Shown here: one piece after another, positions 47,186 to 55,292 of the stretch
Layout: each line of letters begins with the position of its first letter
Position numbering within the stretch: position 1 is the stretch's first letter
NCBI RefSeq assembly: GCF_004792685.1
Contig: NZ_SRXT01000001.1
Span: forward strand, 186,001-250,000
DNA: 64,000 nucleotides
Source: Sphingomonas gei
GTDB lineage: Bacteria; Pseudomonadota; Alphaproteobacteria; Sphingomonadales; Sphingomonadaceae
Reading direction: 5' to 3'
Translations under genes and position numbers: made by a program
Notes under the pieces: model-generated
Database searches by the model: none
Told to the model about the DNA's origin: nothing
Seen by the model: the letters and a program-made list of their open reading frames with translations, nothing else

Positions 47186-47812
47186 ATGCCCCATCAGGAG
47201 CAACCGCTCGTCCTGATCGTCGACGACGATAAAGCGGTGCGCGACGCACTTCACGAACTGCTCGAGTCGGTGGGGATCGATGCGGTGCGCTATGCGTCGC
47301 CACGCGACCTGTTGGCGGCGGATCGCGAGGATCGGCCGGGGTGTCTCATCCTCGACGTCCGCATGCCCGGTGGCAGTGGGCTCGACCTCCAGCATCGGCT
47401 GGTCTCTGCGCGCGACGCCAAGCCGATCATTTTCCTCACCGGGCATGGCGACATTCCGATGTCGGTCGAGGCGATGAAGGCCGGCGCCGTCGATTTCCTC
47501 ACCAAGCCGGTCCGCGACCAGACTTTGCTTGACGCCGTATCGACCGGGATCGCGCGCGACCGCGCCCGCCGCGCGGAAAGGCGGGTTACCGATCAGCTGC
47601 TCGATCGCCATGCGTCGCTCACGCCCCGCGAGCGCGAAGTGCTCCGCCACGTCGCACGGGGAAGGCTCAACAAGCAGGTCGCCTACGACCTCGCGATCAG
47701 CGAAGTCACCGTGAAGCTTCATCGCGGCAACGTGATGCGCAAGATGGACGCCGCGACGATCGGCGAACTGATCCGCGCGTGGGAGATGATCGCGCCGCAT
47801 TTGCCGGCCTAG
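47186..47812 (+). CDS. FixJ-family response regulator
   Basis: Regulator of 208 residues. The receiver has VDDD (12-15), phospho-acceptor Asp57 in LILDVRMPGGSG, GHGDIPMSVEAMKAGAVDFLTKP with the conserved Thr and Lys, and a C-terminal LuxR-type helix-turn-helix (LTPREREVLRHVARGRLNKQVAYDLAISEVTVKLHRGNVMRKM). AAAGGAAG precedes the ATG. It is paired with the PAS kinase just upstream. Its stop TAG overlaps the stop of the opposite kinase gene (47809-47812, CTAG). Confidence 0.94.
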   Translation: MPHQEQPLVLIVDDDKAVRDALHELLESVGIDAVRYASPRDLLAADREDRPGCLILDVRMPGGSGLDLQHRLVSARDAKPIIFLTGHGDIPMSVEAMKAGAVDFLTKPVRDQTLLDAVSTGIARDRARRAERRVTDQLLDRHASLTPREREVLRHVARGRLNKQVAYDLAISEVTVKLHRGNVMRKMDAATIGELIRAWEMIAPHLPA

Positions 47813-48543
47813 GCCGCGTCGGACTCCCGTACCACGGGTATCGGCAGGTGCAGCGTCACCGTGGTACCCTGTTCCGGCTGGCTCGCGATGGTCGCGCTGC
47901 CGGACAGCTCGCGCGCGAACTGCCGCACCATCGGCAGGCCCAGACCGGTGCCGCGGCCCTCGGGCTTGGTCGTGAACATCGGCTCGAACGCCGCGGCGGC
48001 AACCGCCGGCGTCATCCCCGTCCCGGTGTCGGACACTGCGATCACCAGATGCGCCGGCTCGGCGCTTGCGGAAACGGTAAGCCGGCCGCCCTCGGGCATC
48101 GCGTCGCGCGCATTGAGCACCAGGTTCAGGATCGCGTTCTCGAACTTGTGCCGGTTGCAGATGAGCGTCGGCAGCACGGCATCGAGCTGCAGCGTCAGCC
48201 CGACCGGATGCGGGCAGAGCCAGCGCAGCAGCCGCTCCATTCCCGCCAGCGCCAGCGCGACGTCGATCGGCTCGGCAGTCGCTGCATCCTCGCGCACGAA
48301 ACCGAGGATCTGACGCACCGTGCCGCCCGCCCGGTCGAGCGAATCGATCGCGGCGGCGACTACCGGCTGGAGCGCGGCGCTGCCGCGAACCTCGGGGTGG
48401 CGCTCGACGATGTTGACTGCGCTGGCGAGCACCTGGATCATGTTGCCCAGATCATGGACGATCCCTGCGGTCATCAGGCCGAGCGCTTCGAGGCGCAGCA
48501 GATCGCGGACGCCCTCGGTCACCGGGTGCGGGCCGCGGCCCAT
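47809..48543 (-). CDS. Sensor-less histidine kinase
   Basis: Kinase of 244 residues made only of the catalytic core. It has no PAS, GAF or membrane segment before the dimerisation box LGLMTAGIVHDLGNMIQVLASAVNIV, whose His lies in VHDLGN. The HATPase_c domain is complete (NAILNLVLNARDAMPEGG, DTGTGMTP, TTKPEGRGTGLGLPMVRQFARELSG). It may take its input from a partner protein or act as a phosphatase for the nearby receivers. The start lies 25 bp inside the end of the NmrA-like gene upstream on the same strand, and the stop overlaps that of the FixJ-like gene. Confidence 0.88.
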   Translation of the reverse strand: MGRGPHPVTEGVRDLLRLEALGLMTAGIVHDLGNMIQVLASAVNIVERHPEVRGSAALQPVVAAAIDSLDRAGGTVRQILGFVREDAATAEPIDVALALAGMERLLRWLCPHPVGLTLQLDAVLPTLICNRHKFENAILNLVLNARDAMPEGGRLTVSASAEPAHLVIAVSDTGTGMTPAVAAAAFEPMFTTKPEGRGTGLGLPMVRQFARELSGSATIASQPEQGTTVTLHLPIPVVRESDAA

Positions 48544-49292
48544 TCAGGCTGCAGCTCCTCGCGCAACCAATCCTCGAACCTCGAGGAGGCGAGATAGGCG
48601 TCCGGACCCGGCAGCAGCGACCGCTCCTGAAGCTCCGCGCCGAAATAGCGGGCATGGACATCGGCCACGACGCGGCGATTGTCCTCCAGGGCGGTGGCGA
48701 TCTCGGCCGCGACCCAATCGAGATGGAATTGCTCGGGCCCGGCGATCTCGATCCTGCCGTTTCGCGGATCGCCGAACGTCGCGTCCGCCAGCGCATCGGC
48801 GACGTCCTCGCCGGCGATCGGCTGGACCAAGGCTGGCGAGATAGGGATGTCGCGCGTGGTGCCGTCTTGCACCACATCACGAATGAACTCGAAGAACTGA
48901 GTCGAGCGGACGATGGTGTACGGGATCCCCGACGCTTCGATCATCGCTTCCTGCAGCTGCTTGGCGCGGAAATAGTCGATGGCGGCGAGCCGATCCGAGC
49001 CGACGATCGACAGCGCGATATGGTGCCGCACGCCCGCCGCGCGTCCCGCCGCCATCAGGTTGCGGCCCGATGCCTCGAAGAATCGCAACGGCGCCTCGCC
49101 GGTGAGCGTCGGCGAATTGGAGACATCGACGACGATATCCGTATCCTCCAGCACCTGAGCGAGCCCGGCACCGCTAACCGTATCGACGCCGTCCCTTCGC
49201 GAAGCCTCGAAGACCCGGCAGTCTTCCTGCCGGAGGTTCGCGACCAGCTTGGTGCCGATGCGGCCGCTGCCGCCGATGACGACGATCTTCAT
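48519..49292 (-). CDS. NmrA-like NAD(P)-binding protein (paralogue 1)
   Basis: Atypical SDR of 257 residues. The N-terminal Rossmann motif is VVIGGSGRIGTKL. DIVVDVSNSPTLTGEAPLRFFEASGRNLMAAGRAAGVRHHIALSIVGSD and the NmrA-like PYTIVRSTQFFEFIR follow. No catalytic YxxxK is evident, as in NmrA/HSCARG-type sensors and some reductases. It overlaps the GST gene upstream (ATGA) and the sensor-less kinase downstream, so all are in one transcript. Two close paralogues lie at 50783-51544 and 51580-52329. Function may be redox sensing or quinone/aldehyde reduction; unproven. Confidence 0.85.
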   Translation of the reverse strand: MKIVVIGGSGRIGTKLVANLRQEDCRVFEASRRDGVDTVSGAGLAQVLEDTDIVVDVSNSPTLTGEAPLRFFEASGRNLMAAGRAAGVRHHIALSIVGSDRLAAIDYFRAKQLQEAMIEASGIPYTIVRSTQFFEFIRDVVQDGTTRDIPISPALVQPIAGEDVADALADATFGDPRNGRIEIAGPEQFHLDWVAAEIATALEDNRRVVADVHARYFGAELQERSLLPGPDAYLASSRFEDWLREELQPEWAAARTR

Positions 49293-49879
49293 GACGCGAG
49301 CCCTTCTTCGGCGAGCGCCCGGCGCACCGTCTCGCGCTCGGCGACGCGGTCGAAATAGCCGGCCAGTTCGATCGGGATGCGGACTCCGAACGCCCGGGCC
49401 CAGCGCAGCATCACGAACAGATAGGCGTCGGCGACGGTGAAGTGCGCGCCGAACAGATAGAGTTCGCTGACATCGTCGACGAGATAGTCCAGTCGCCGGG
49501 CCACTGCCTCGATCGCCGCGGCCTTTTCCTCGGCGTTCGCCTCGTGCCACAGCGGCTTGAACGCGACATGCAGCTCGGTCGACAGCCAGGACAGCATCTC
49601 GATCAGCCGGGTGCGGCCGAGCGGGCCGCCCGCGCCGAGCCTGGGTTCGCGATCGGCGATGAATTCGAGCACGGCGGTGTTCTCGGTTACCGCGCTGCCG
49701 TCGTCGAGGACGAGCATAGGCACGTAACCCTTGGGGTTGATCGCAGTATAGTCATAGCCGTGCTCGGTGAGCTTGGTTGCGATGTCGACCCGCTCGAATG
49801 CGGCGTTGAACCCGGCCTCGTGGAGCGAAATGCGAACCGACAGGCTGCATGCGCCAGGTGCGTAATAGAGTTTCATCAT
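49289..49879 (-). CDS. Glutathione S-transferase, beta-class-like
   Basis: GST of 196 residues. The thioredoxin-like N-domain starts MMKLYYAPGACSLSVRISLHEAGF, in which the Cys-Ser pair (about residues 11-12) matches the catalytic Cys of beta-class GSTs. NPKGYVPMLVLDDGSAVTENTAVLEFIAD carries the glutathione-binding cis-Pro and Glu-Asn. The all-helical C-domain has FTVADAYLFVMLRWA, a GST signature. It is coupled by ATGA overlap to the NmrA-like gene. It conjugates or peroxidises electrophiles with glutathione in the cytoplasm. Confidence 0.92.
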   Translation of the reverse strand: MMKLYYAPGACSLSVRISLHEAGFNAAFERVDIATKLTEHGYDYTAINPKGYVPMLVLDDGSAVTENTAVLEFIADREPRLGAGGPLGRTRLIEMLSWLSTELHVAFKPLWHEANAEEKAAAIEAVARRLDYLVDDVSELYLFGAHFTVADAYLFVMLRWARAFGVRIPIELAGYFDRVAERETVRRALAEEGLAS

Positions 49880-49900
49880 ATCTACCTTCGAAAGGGGTGC

Positions 49901-50365
49901 TCAAGCTGCCGCAGCCGACTGCGTTTCCATCGGGTGGACCGCACGAAGGCCGATCTGCGCGCGGTTCCACAGGTTGATCGCGCCGATCACCAGCGTCAGA
50001 TGGGCGATCTCGGACTCGTCGAACTGGCTCTTCAACTGCGCATAGTCCGCGTCGGAAGCATGCGTCTTGGTGATGCGGGTGAGCGATTCGGTCCAGTTGA
50101 GCGCGGCGCGCTCGCGATCGGTGAATGCCGGCGAATCGCGCCAGCCGTCCAGCAGGTGGATGCGCATGTGACTCTCGCCGTTTTTCACGGCCTCGTTGAC
50201 GTGCATGTGGATGCAAAAGGCGCAGCCGTTGATCTGCGACGCGCGCAGCCGAACCAATGCGAGCAGGCTGTGCTCAAGCCCGCTTTTCTGGATCGCCGCT
50301 TCGACGGCCAGCATCGCCTTGGTGGCTTCGGGGGCGGCCTGGAAGATGTTCAAACGAGGGGTCAT
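49901..50365 (-). CDS. AhpD-like / carboxymuconolactone decarboxylase-family protein
   Basis: Protein of 154 residues of the AhpD-fold family. The active-site region reads LVRLRASQINGCAFCIHMHVNEAVKNGE with the CxxC pair and downstream His typical of alkylhydroperoxidase AhpD cores; FDESEIAHLTLVIGAINLWNR is the second signature. It likely has peroxidase or redox-partner activity. It lies in a minus-strand series of small redox genes (GST, NmrA-like proteins). Confidence 0.9.
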   Translation of the reverse strand: MTPRLNIFQAAPEATKAMLAVEAAIQKSGLEHSLLALVRLRASQINGCAFCIHMHVNEAVKNGESHMRIHLLDGWRDSPAFTDRERAALNWTESLTRITKTHASDADYAQLKSQFDESEIAHLTLVIGAINLWNRAQIGLRAVHPMETQSAAAA

Positions 50366-50387
50366 GATATTCTCCTAGAGATGAGGT

Positions 50388-50783
50388 TCAGCGGCGGTCA
50401 CGGATCGCCCAGAGAGTCAGTGCGACGCCGATCAATGCCGGTAGCGTGACTGCCGGAAAGTCGCGGAGGAGCGCCGGGCTGCCGCAGATGCCGACGGCGA
50501 CTTCCCAGAAGTGGAACAGCGCATGGCAGCACAGCCACAGCGACGCAGCGCTCCACAGCACCACCCGGAATTCGGGCCGCGCGGCGCCGATGAGAAAGGC
50601 GGCACCGAGGAACAGGAAGATGATCCCGATGTCGCGGATGAAATGCTGGTTGAACGGCCCCGTCGTCGTGACGCCGGGCACTGCAAAGTACCAGCCGGTC
50701 GGCGACACCAGCATGAATCCGCCGTTCGCCAAGGCGCCGAGCCCGAGGATCACGGCGACCGCGATGCAGAATTGCCTGAGCAT
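50388..50783 (-). CDS. Four-helix membrane protein, DoxX-like
   Basis: Membrane protein of 131 residues with four hydrophobic segments (FCIAVAVILGLGALANGGFMLV, IGIIFLFLGAAFLIGAA, VVLWSAASLWLCCHALFHFWEVAV, VTLPALIGVALTLWAI) and the loop TGWYFAVPGVTTTGPFNQHFIRDIG. It looks like a DoxX/DUF4345-type protein. The start at 50783 shares its base with the stop of the NmrA-like gene upstream. Function unknown, but DoxX-like proteins are often found with redox enzymes such as the AhpD-like protein next to it. Confidence 0.75.
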   Translation of the reverse strand: MLRQFCIAVAVILGLGALANGGFMLVSPTGWYFAVPGVTTTGPFNQHFIRDIGIIFLFLGAAFLIGAARPEFRVVLWSAASLWLCCHALFHFWEVAVGICGSPALLRDFPAVTLPALIGVALTLWAIRDRR

Positions 50784-51544
50784 CACTTCTTGGCCGGCGG
50801 GGGCACGTTGGCGATCCACCAGTCGAAGCTGGTCGCGCCGAGGCGTGCGTCCGGACCGGGCATCAGCGCGCCGTCGTCGAGGCTGACACCAAAATAGAGC
50901 GCGTCGGGATCGAAGACGATGTGGCGCGGATCCTCGTCATGTTCGAGCACGCGGGCAACGATCGCATCCATTCGGAAGGCTTCCGGACCCGCCACTTCGA
51001 TCGTGCCGTTCGCCGGCGCCGCGAGCGCGGCATCGGCGACCGCGGCCGCAACGTCGCGCGCCGCCATCGGCTGGAACAATGCGTCGGGCAGACGGACCGT
51101 GTCGCCCTCGGTCGCCGACGCGGCGATACCGCGGAGGAACTCGAAGAACTGGGTTGCGTGGATCAGCGTGTACGGGATCGGCGAGCGCCGGATCTGGTCT
51201 TCCTGCGCCAACTTGGCGCGGAAATAGCCGCTGTCCTGCAGCCGCTCGGTGCCGACCACCGAAAGCGCGACATGATGGCCCACGCCAGCCTCGATCTCGG
51301 CGGCGGTGATATTGCCGCCGGCGGTCTGGAAGAATTCCATCGCGGCCCGCTCTTCGAACGACGGCGAATTGGAGGCGTCGATGACGACCTGCGCGCCGGC
51401 CATGGCGTGGGCGAGCCCCTCGCCGGTAATCGTGTCGACGCCGGTGTTCGGCGCCGCGGCGATCGCCTCGTGTCCCTTTTGCTCCAGCAGCTCGACCAGC
51501 TGTGAACCGATCAGGCCGGTGCCGCCTATGACGAGAATCTTCAT
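50783..51544 (-). CDS. NmrA-like NAD(P)-binding protein (paralogue 2)
   Basis: Atypical SDR of 253 residues beginning MKILVIGGTGLIGSQLVELL. It shares with paralogue 1 the blocks GVDTITGEGLAHAMAGAQVVIDASNSPSFEERAAMEFF, GVGHHVALSVVGTERL, YFRAKLAQEDQI and IPYTLIHATQFFEFLR, and the end motif MPGPDARLGATSFDWWI (paralogue 1: LPGPDAYLASSRFEDWL). ATG 51544 is preceded by AAAGGAAA. It is followed with a one-base overlap by the DoxX-like gene. Confidence 0.86.
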   Translation of the reverse strand: MKILVIGGTGLIGSQLVELLEQKGHEAIAAAPNTGVDTITGEGLAHAMAGAQVVIDASNSPSFEERAAMEFFQTAGGNITAAEIEAGVGHHVALSVVGTERLQDSGYFRAKLAQEDQIRRSPIPYTLIHATQFFEFLRGIAASATEGDTVRLPDALFQPMAARDVAAAVADAALAAPANGTIEVAGPEAFRMDAIVARVLEHDEDPRHIVFDPDALYFGVSLDDGALMPGPDARLGATSFDWWIANVPPPAKK

Positions 51545-51579
51545 GCTATTTCCTTTCAGATTGAATGTGCGGGCGCGGA

Positions 51580-52329
51580 TCATGCGGGGGTCAGGGACTG
51601 GTGCAGCCAGTCCTCGAAGTCGGTTGCGCCGATCTGCGGATACATGCCGCCGGCCAGCGGCTCGCTGACCGGCCCGCCGAAAAACGGTGCGGCATCATCG
51701 ACGATGACCGGGCGCAGGTCGTCGTTGGCGGTCAGGATCTGTCCGGCGAGCGACGACAAAGCGTAGGTGTCCGGCCCGGCGATCTCGACGACTGCGTTTT
51801 CGGGAGCGCCGAGCGCGACGCGTGCCAATGCCCGCGCCGCGTCGTCCGCCGCGATCGGCCGAAGCCGAACCGGCGGCAAGCGCACGGCGGGGCGATCGCT
51901 CTGCGCGCCGACGATGTCGTAGATATACTCGAACAGCGGCGCCGAGCGGATGATCGTGAACGGGATGTTCGACGCGACGACCAAATCTTCCTGCGCGTTC
52001 TTGGCAAGGAAATAGCCGTTGGTGATGCGATCGCTGCCGATCGCCGAGAAAGTGACATGGTGCGTGACGCCGGCACGGTGCTCGGCGGCGAGGAGGTTTG
52101 CGCCCGATGCCTCGAAGAATCGCAGCATCTCCCCTGGATCGGCATAACCGGGATTCGACAAATCGACGACAACCTCCGCGCCGTCCAGCGCCTGCGCGAG
52201 TCCGGCGCCGGCGACGATATCGACTCCGGTCGAGCGCGCGGCGACCACGACATCGTGCCCCTCCAGCGCTAATTCGCGGACCAGCCGCGAACCGATCAGG
52301 CCGGTGCCGCCCACAACCACGATCTTCAT
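51580..52329 (-). CDS. NmrA-like NAD(P)-binding protein (paralogue 3)
   Basis: Third member of the set, 249 residues: MKIVVVGGTGLIGSRLVREL, GVDIVAGAGLAQALDGAEVVVDLSNPGYADPGEMLRFFEASGANLLAAEHRAGVTHHVTFSAIGSD, and IPFTIIRSAPLFEYIYDIV. It lies 35 bp upstream of paralogue 2, pointing to tandem duplication. ATG 52329 is preceded by GAGGTGA. The 186-bp gap upstream to the sensor kinase could hold a promoter for the whole series; I see no clear motif there. Confidence 0.86.
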   Translation of the reverse strand: MKIVVVGGTGLIGSRLVRELALEGHDVVVAARSTGVDIVAGAGLAQALDGAEVVVDLSNPGYADPGEMLRFFEASGANLLAAEHRAGVTHHVTFSAIGSDRITNGYFLAKNAQEDLVVASNIPFTIIRSAPLFEYIYDIVGAQSDRPAVRLPPVRLRPIAADDAARALARVALGAPENAVVEIAGPDTYALSSLAGQILTANDDLRPVIVDDAAPFFGGPVSEPLAGGMYPQIGATDFEDWLHQSLTPA

Positions 52330-52515
52330 GCCATCACCTCTTTGCTGCCGGCTCGGGGAACGAGGAGGAAGATTGCGCAATCGGCCGTGCCGTCCCACTG
52401 TGCGGACGGATGCCCAGGCTCGCCGAAGGTCGTGCGGACCTCACCTTTAGGGCAGGTTGATCCGTCCGATTCCGGCTGTTTCAGCGGTTCTCGAAAGCTC
52501 CGCCTGGCATCGCGG

Positions 52516-54180
52516 TCAGCGTGCCGGGACTATCGGCAGTGCAGCGCTGCGCGCCACGGGAAGCGACACCCGGAATGCCGCGCCGCCGGTCGCTCGATTC
52601 GCGGCGGTGATCGCGCCGCCATGCCCGGCGATGATTGACTGGCAGATCGCAAGTCCGACGCCGATGCCATCGTCCTTGGTGGTGAAGAAGCTGCCGAAGA
52701 TCCGGTCCAGGTTTTCGGGATCGATGCCGGGCCCGTCGTCGCGGATGGTGACGACCACGGCATCCGCATCGATCGCAGTGGCAATTTCGATACTGCCGTG
52801 CGACGCTGCGCCGTGCGCCAGCGCCTGCACGGCGTTGAGCAGCAGGTTTACGATAACCTGCTGTAGCTGCACTCGGTCGCCTAGCACGCGCGGTAAATGT
52901 TCCTCGGTTACGACCGACAAGCCGATCGAGCTGGTCTCGATCTCATGACGGACGAACAGCAGCGCCTCTTCGACGATCGCCCCCAGATCGAGCAGCACCC
53001 GCTCGGGCGCGCCCTGCGACGCCATTCCCCGAATACGCTGGACGATCTCGCTCGCCACCCGTGCGCTTTCGACGACGCGCACAGTGAGCTGTTCGACCTT
53101 GGCGAGGTTGGGCTCCGGGCGGGCGAGCCAGCGCAGGCTGGTCTCGGCATTGGTCACGATCGCGGCGAGCGGCTGGTTGACTTCATGCGCGATCGAGGTG
53201 GCGAGTTCGCCGAGCATCGAGATCCGCGCCGCGCGGCTGTACTCGCCCTGAAGCTGGCGCAGCTGCGTCTCGGTGCGGACACGATCGGTGACATCCTCAA
53301 GGCTGATCAGCGTGACATCGAGCCGCTCCGGAGGGGTCGGATAGGTCACCGTCAGCTCGACGTCGCGGAGACGTCCATCGAAGGTCTGCAGCCGGGTGCG
53401 TTCGGCGTGGCTGCGTCGGCCCTTAAAATGCGCGGCGATTACGCGTCTCGCGGTCTCGGGCGACGCGGAAAAGAGGAATCCGATTGGGCCGATGCACTGG
53501 GTCGAGCAGTCCGCGCCGAGCAGCTGTATCGCGTTGCGATTGACGTCGGTGATTTGGACCACCCGGCTCGCATGGGCGACCAGTTCGGGCGTTTCGGCCA
53601 GATATCGGGCGATGTCGGTGACGCCTTCGAGTCGGATATTGTCGAAGATCGCGGTTATCGGGGTCGAATCGACCTGCAGCAGCGCGATCGGCAGATGATG
53701 AATCAAGTTGCGATAGCGCTCCTCGCTCGCGCGCACGCCCCACAGCGAACGCTGGTCGACCGGCGTCCCGGAGAGCGCGACGAAGACGATGTCGTGCGCT
53801 ACCGCAGATACGCTGAGCGCCGGGTCGACGAACGCCAACGAAGTGATCGTGCGTGTCTTCGCATCGCGGGATATGGAGTCGGTCACCGCCGCTACGATCA
53901 ATTCCGCCAGCGGCGCATGCCCCTCGCGTGGCCAATAGCTTATTGCCCGCGCGCCGATCATGCCCTTTCGGCCCGCATAGGAGCCGACCAGATGCACCGT
54001 GTTCTGGTTGACGTCGACGATGCGGGCGCCCGCCAGCAGCATGTCGACCCAATTGGCCGGGGCAGTCCCCGCGGCGACTGATTTGATAAGGCTGCGGACG
54101 TCCGCGATATCGAGCCACCATCTGGCGACGGCATCGTCGCCCTCGGCCGCCTCTGCTTTCGAGCGAGGCGCGGCCGTCAC
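52516..54180 (-). CDS. PAS-containing sensor histidine kinase
   Basis: Cytoplasmic kinase of about 554 residues. Two PAS-like modules carry the same core (ARIVDVNQNTVHLVGS and VVQITDVNRNAIQLLGA). HisKA follows (ISMLGELATSIAHEVNQPLAAIVTNAETSLRWLA), then HATPase_c (QVIVNLLLNAVQALAHG, DDGPGIDPENLDRIFGSFFTTKDDGIGVGLAICQSIIAGHGG). GTG 54180, one base after the receiver stop, is used as start; ATG 54228 overlapping the receiver gene is possible. It follows two regulator genes and the Rrf2 gene on the same strand, so all four may form one signalling operon. Confidence 0.88.
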   Translation of the reverse strand: MTAAPRSKAEAAEGDDAVARWWLDIADVRSLIKSVAAGTAPANWVDMLLAGARIVDVNQNTVHLVGSYAGRKGMIGARAISYWPREGHAPLAELIVAAVTDSISRDAKTRTITSLAFVDPALSVSAVAHDIVFVALSGTPVDQRSLWGVRASEERYRNLIHHLPIALLQVDSTPITAIFDNIRLEGVTDIARYLAETPELVAHASRVVQITDVNRNAIQLLGADCSTQCIGPIGFLFSASPETARRVIAAHFKGRRSHAERTRLQTFDGRLRDVELTVTYPTPPERLDVTLISLEDVTDRVRTETQLRQLQGEYSRAARISMLGELATSIAHEVNQPLAAIVTNAETSLRWLARPEPNLAKVEQLTVRVVESARVASEIVQRIRGMASQGAPERVLLDLGAIVEEALLFVRHEIETSSIGLSVVTEEHLPRVLGDRVQLQQVIVNLLLNAVQALAHGAASHGSIEIATAIDADAVVVTIRDDGPGIDPENLDRIFGSFFTTKDDGIGVGLAICQSIIAGHGGAITAANRATGGAAFRVSLPVARSAALPIVPAR

Positions 54181-54181
54181 G

Positions 54182-54568
54182 TCATCGTCCAGAGCGGCCA
54201 CCCTGGCCAAGCGCCCTCCGCAACGCATCCAGCAACGCCTGGTCGGCGACGGGCTTGGTGAACCACGCCGTCGCGCCGCCGCGCATCGCCTGGGCGCGCG
54301 TGCTGTCGGCGACCGAGGAGGTGATGAAGATCACCGGGACCGACGATCCCTGCGCGCGCAGTCGCGCCTGGAGCTCCAACCCGTCGATCTCGGGCATCCG
54401 TACGTCGGTGACGATGCAATCCACCTCTCCGACATCCGCTTGTGCGAGGAAAGCGGCGGCGCCGTCGAACGGGCGCGCCAACAGGCCTTCCACCAGCAGG
54501 AGGTCGCAAAGCGCCTCGCGTACGGCTCCGTCATCATCCACGATCGCGATCACGGGCGGCTTGGACAA
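54182..54568 (-). CDS. Receiver-only response regulator
   Basis: Stand-alone receiver domain of 128 residues with no output domain. Acidic pocket VDDD (10-13), phospho-acceptor Asp55 in CIVTDVRMPEIDG, FITSSVADSTRAQAMRGGATAWFTKPV with the switch Ser/Thr and Lys. It is FixJ-like in sequence but ends after helix 5. It may serve as a phosphate sink or relay for the kinase encoded just downstream. Confidence 0.92.
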   Translation of the reverse strand: MSKPPVIAIVDDDGAVREALCDLLLVEGLLARPFDGAAAFLAQADVGEVDCIVTDVRMPEIDGLELQARLRAQGSSVPVIFITSSVADSTRAQAMRGGATAWFTKPVADQALLDALRRALGQGGRSGR

Positions 54569-54650
54569 TCACACGGTCCTTGTTGAAGCGGCCGGATTGG
54601 CCATCGCCGCATGTCGCCGAGGAGCGAGGGGTTCGTAACCACACCATGGT

Positions 54651-55292
54651 CTAGGTCGCAGCTTCGCGGCGTTCCGCAGGGAGGATTTCCCAGGCGCGGA
54701 TCAACTCGCCGACCGACCCCGCCTCCATCTTCCGCATCACGTTGCTGCGGTGCAGTTTCACCGTCACTTCGCTGATGCCGAGCTCGAAGGCGATCTGCTT
54801 GTTGAGGCGGCCGAGCGCCACCAACTGCAGCACCTGGCGTTCGCGCGCGGTCAGCGTCGCATGCCGATCGGTGTGCCGCTTGATCAGCGACGCATCGACG
54901 CGCCGGGCGATATCCTGCTCGATCCCGGTGGCCACTGCGTCGAGTAGCGCCTGGTCGCGGAACGGCTTGGTGAGGAAATCGATCGCGCCGGCCTTCATCG
55001 CCTGCACGGTCATCGGAATGTCGCCATGCCCGGACAGGAAGACGATCGGCTTCGCGTTGCCGCGCGCGGCGAGGTGCTGCTGCAGGTCGAGGCCGCTGGA
55101 TCCCGGCATTCGGATATCGACCACCAGGCAGCCGGGCCGCTCGGGCAAAGGCGCTTCGAGCAATTCGCGCGTCGAGCCGAACCCGACGGCATCGATGCCG
55201 ACCGAAAGCATCAATTCCTCGACCGAATCGCGAACCGCTGCGTCGTCGTCCACGACGAGGACCAACGGGCGTTCGAGAGTGGCCACGGTCAT
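54651..55292 (-). CDS. FixJ-family response regulator (second)
   Basis: Regulator of 213 residues, close paralogue of the protein at 47186-47812. Receiver: VVDDDAAVRDSVEELMLSVGIDAVGF, Asp59 in LVVDIRMPGSSGLDLQQHL, SGHGDIPMTVQAMKAGAIDFLTKPFRDQ. C-terminal LuxR-type HTH: LTARERQVLQLVALGRLNKQIAFELGISEVTVKLHRSNVMRKM. It starts inside the stop of the Rrf2 gene (ATGA), so expression is coupled to an Fe-S or redox regulator. Confidence 0.94.
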   Translation of the reverse strand: MTVATLERPLVLVVDDDAAVRDSVEELMLSVGIDAVGFGSTRELLEAPLPERPGCLVVDIRMPGSSGLDLQQHLAARGNAKPIVFLSGHGDIPMTVQAMKAGAIDFLTKPFRDQALLDAVATGIEQDIARRVDASLIKRHTDRHATLTARERQVLQLVALGRLNKQIAFELGISEVTVKLHRSNVMRKMEAGSVGELIRAWEILPAERREAAT

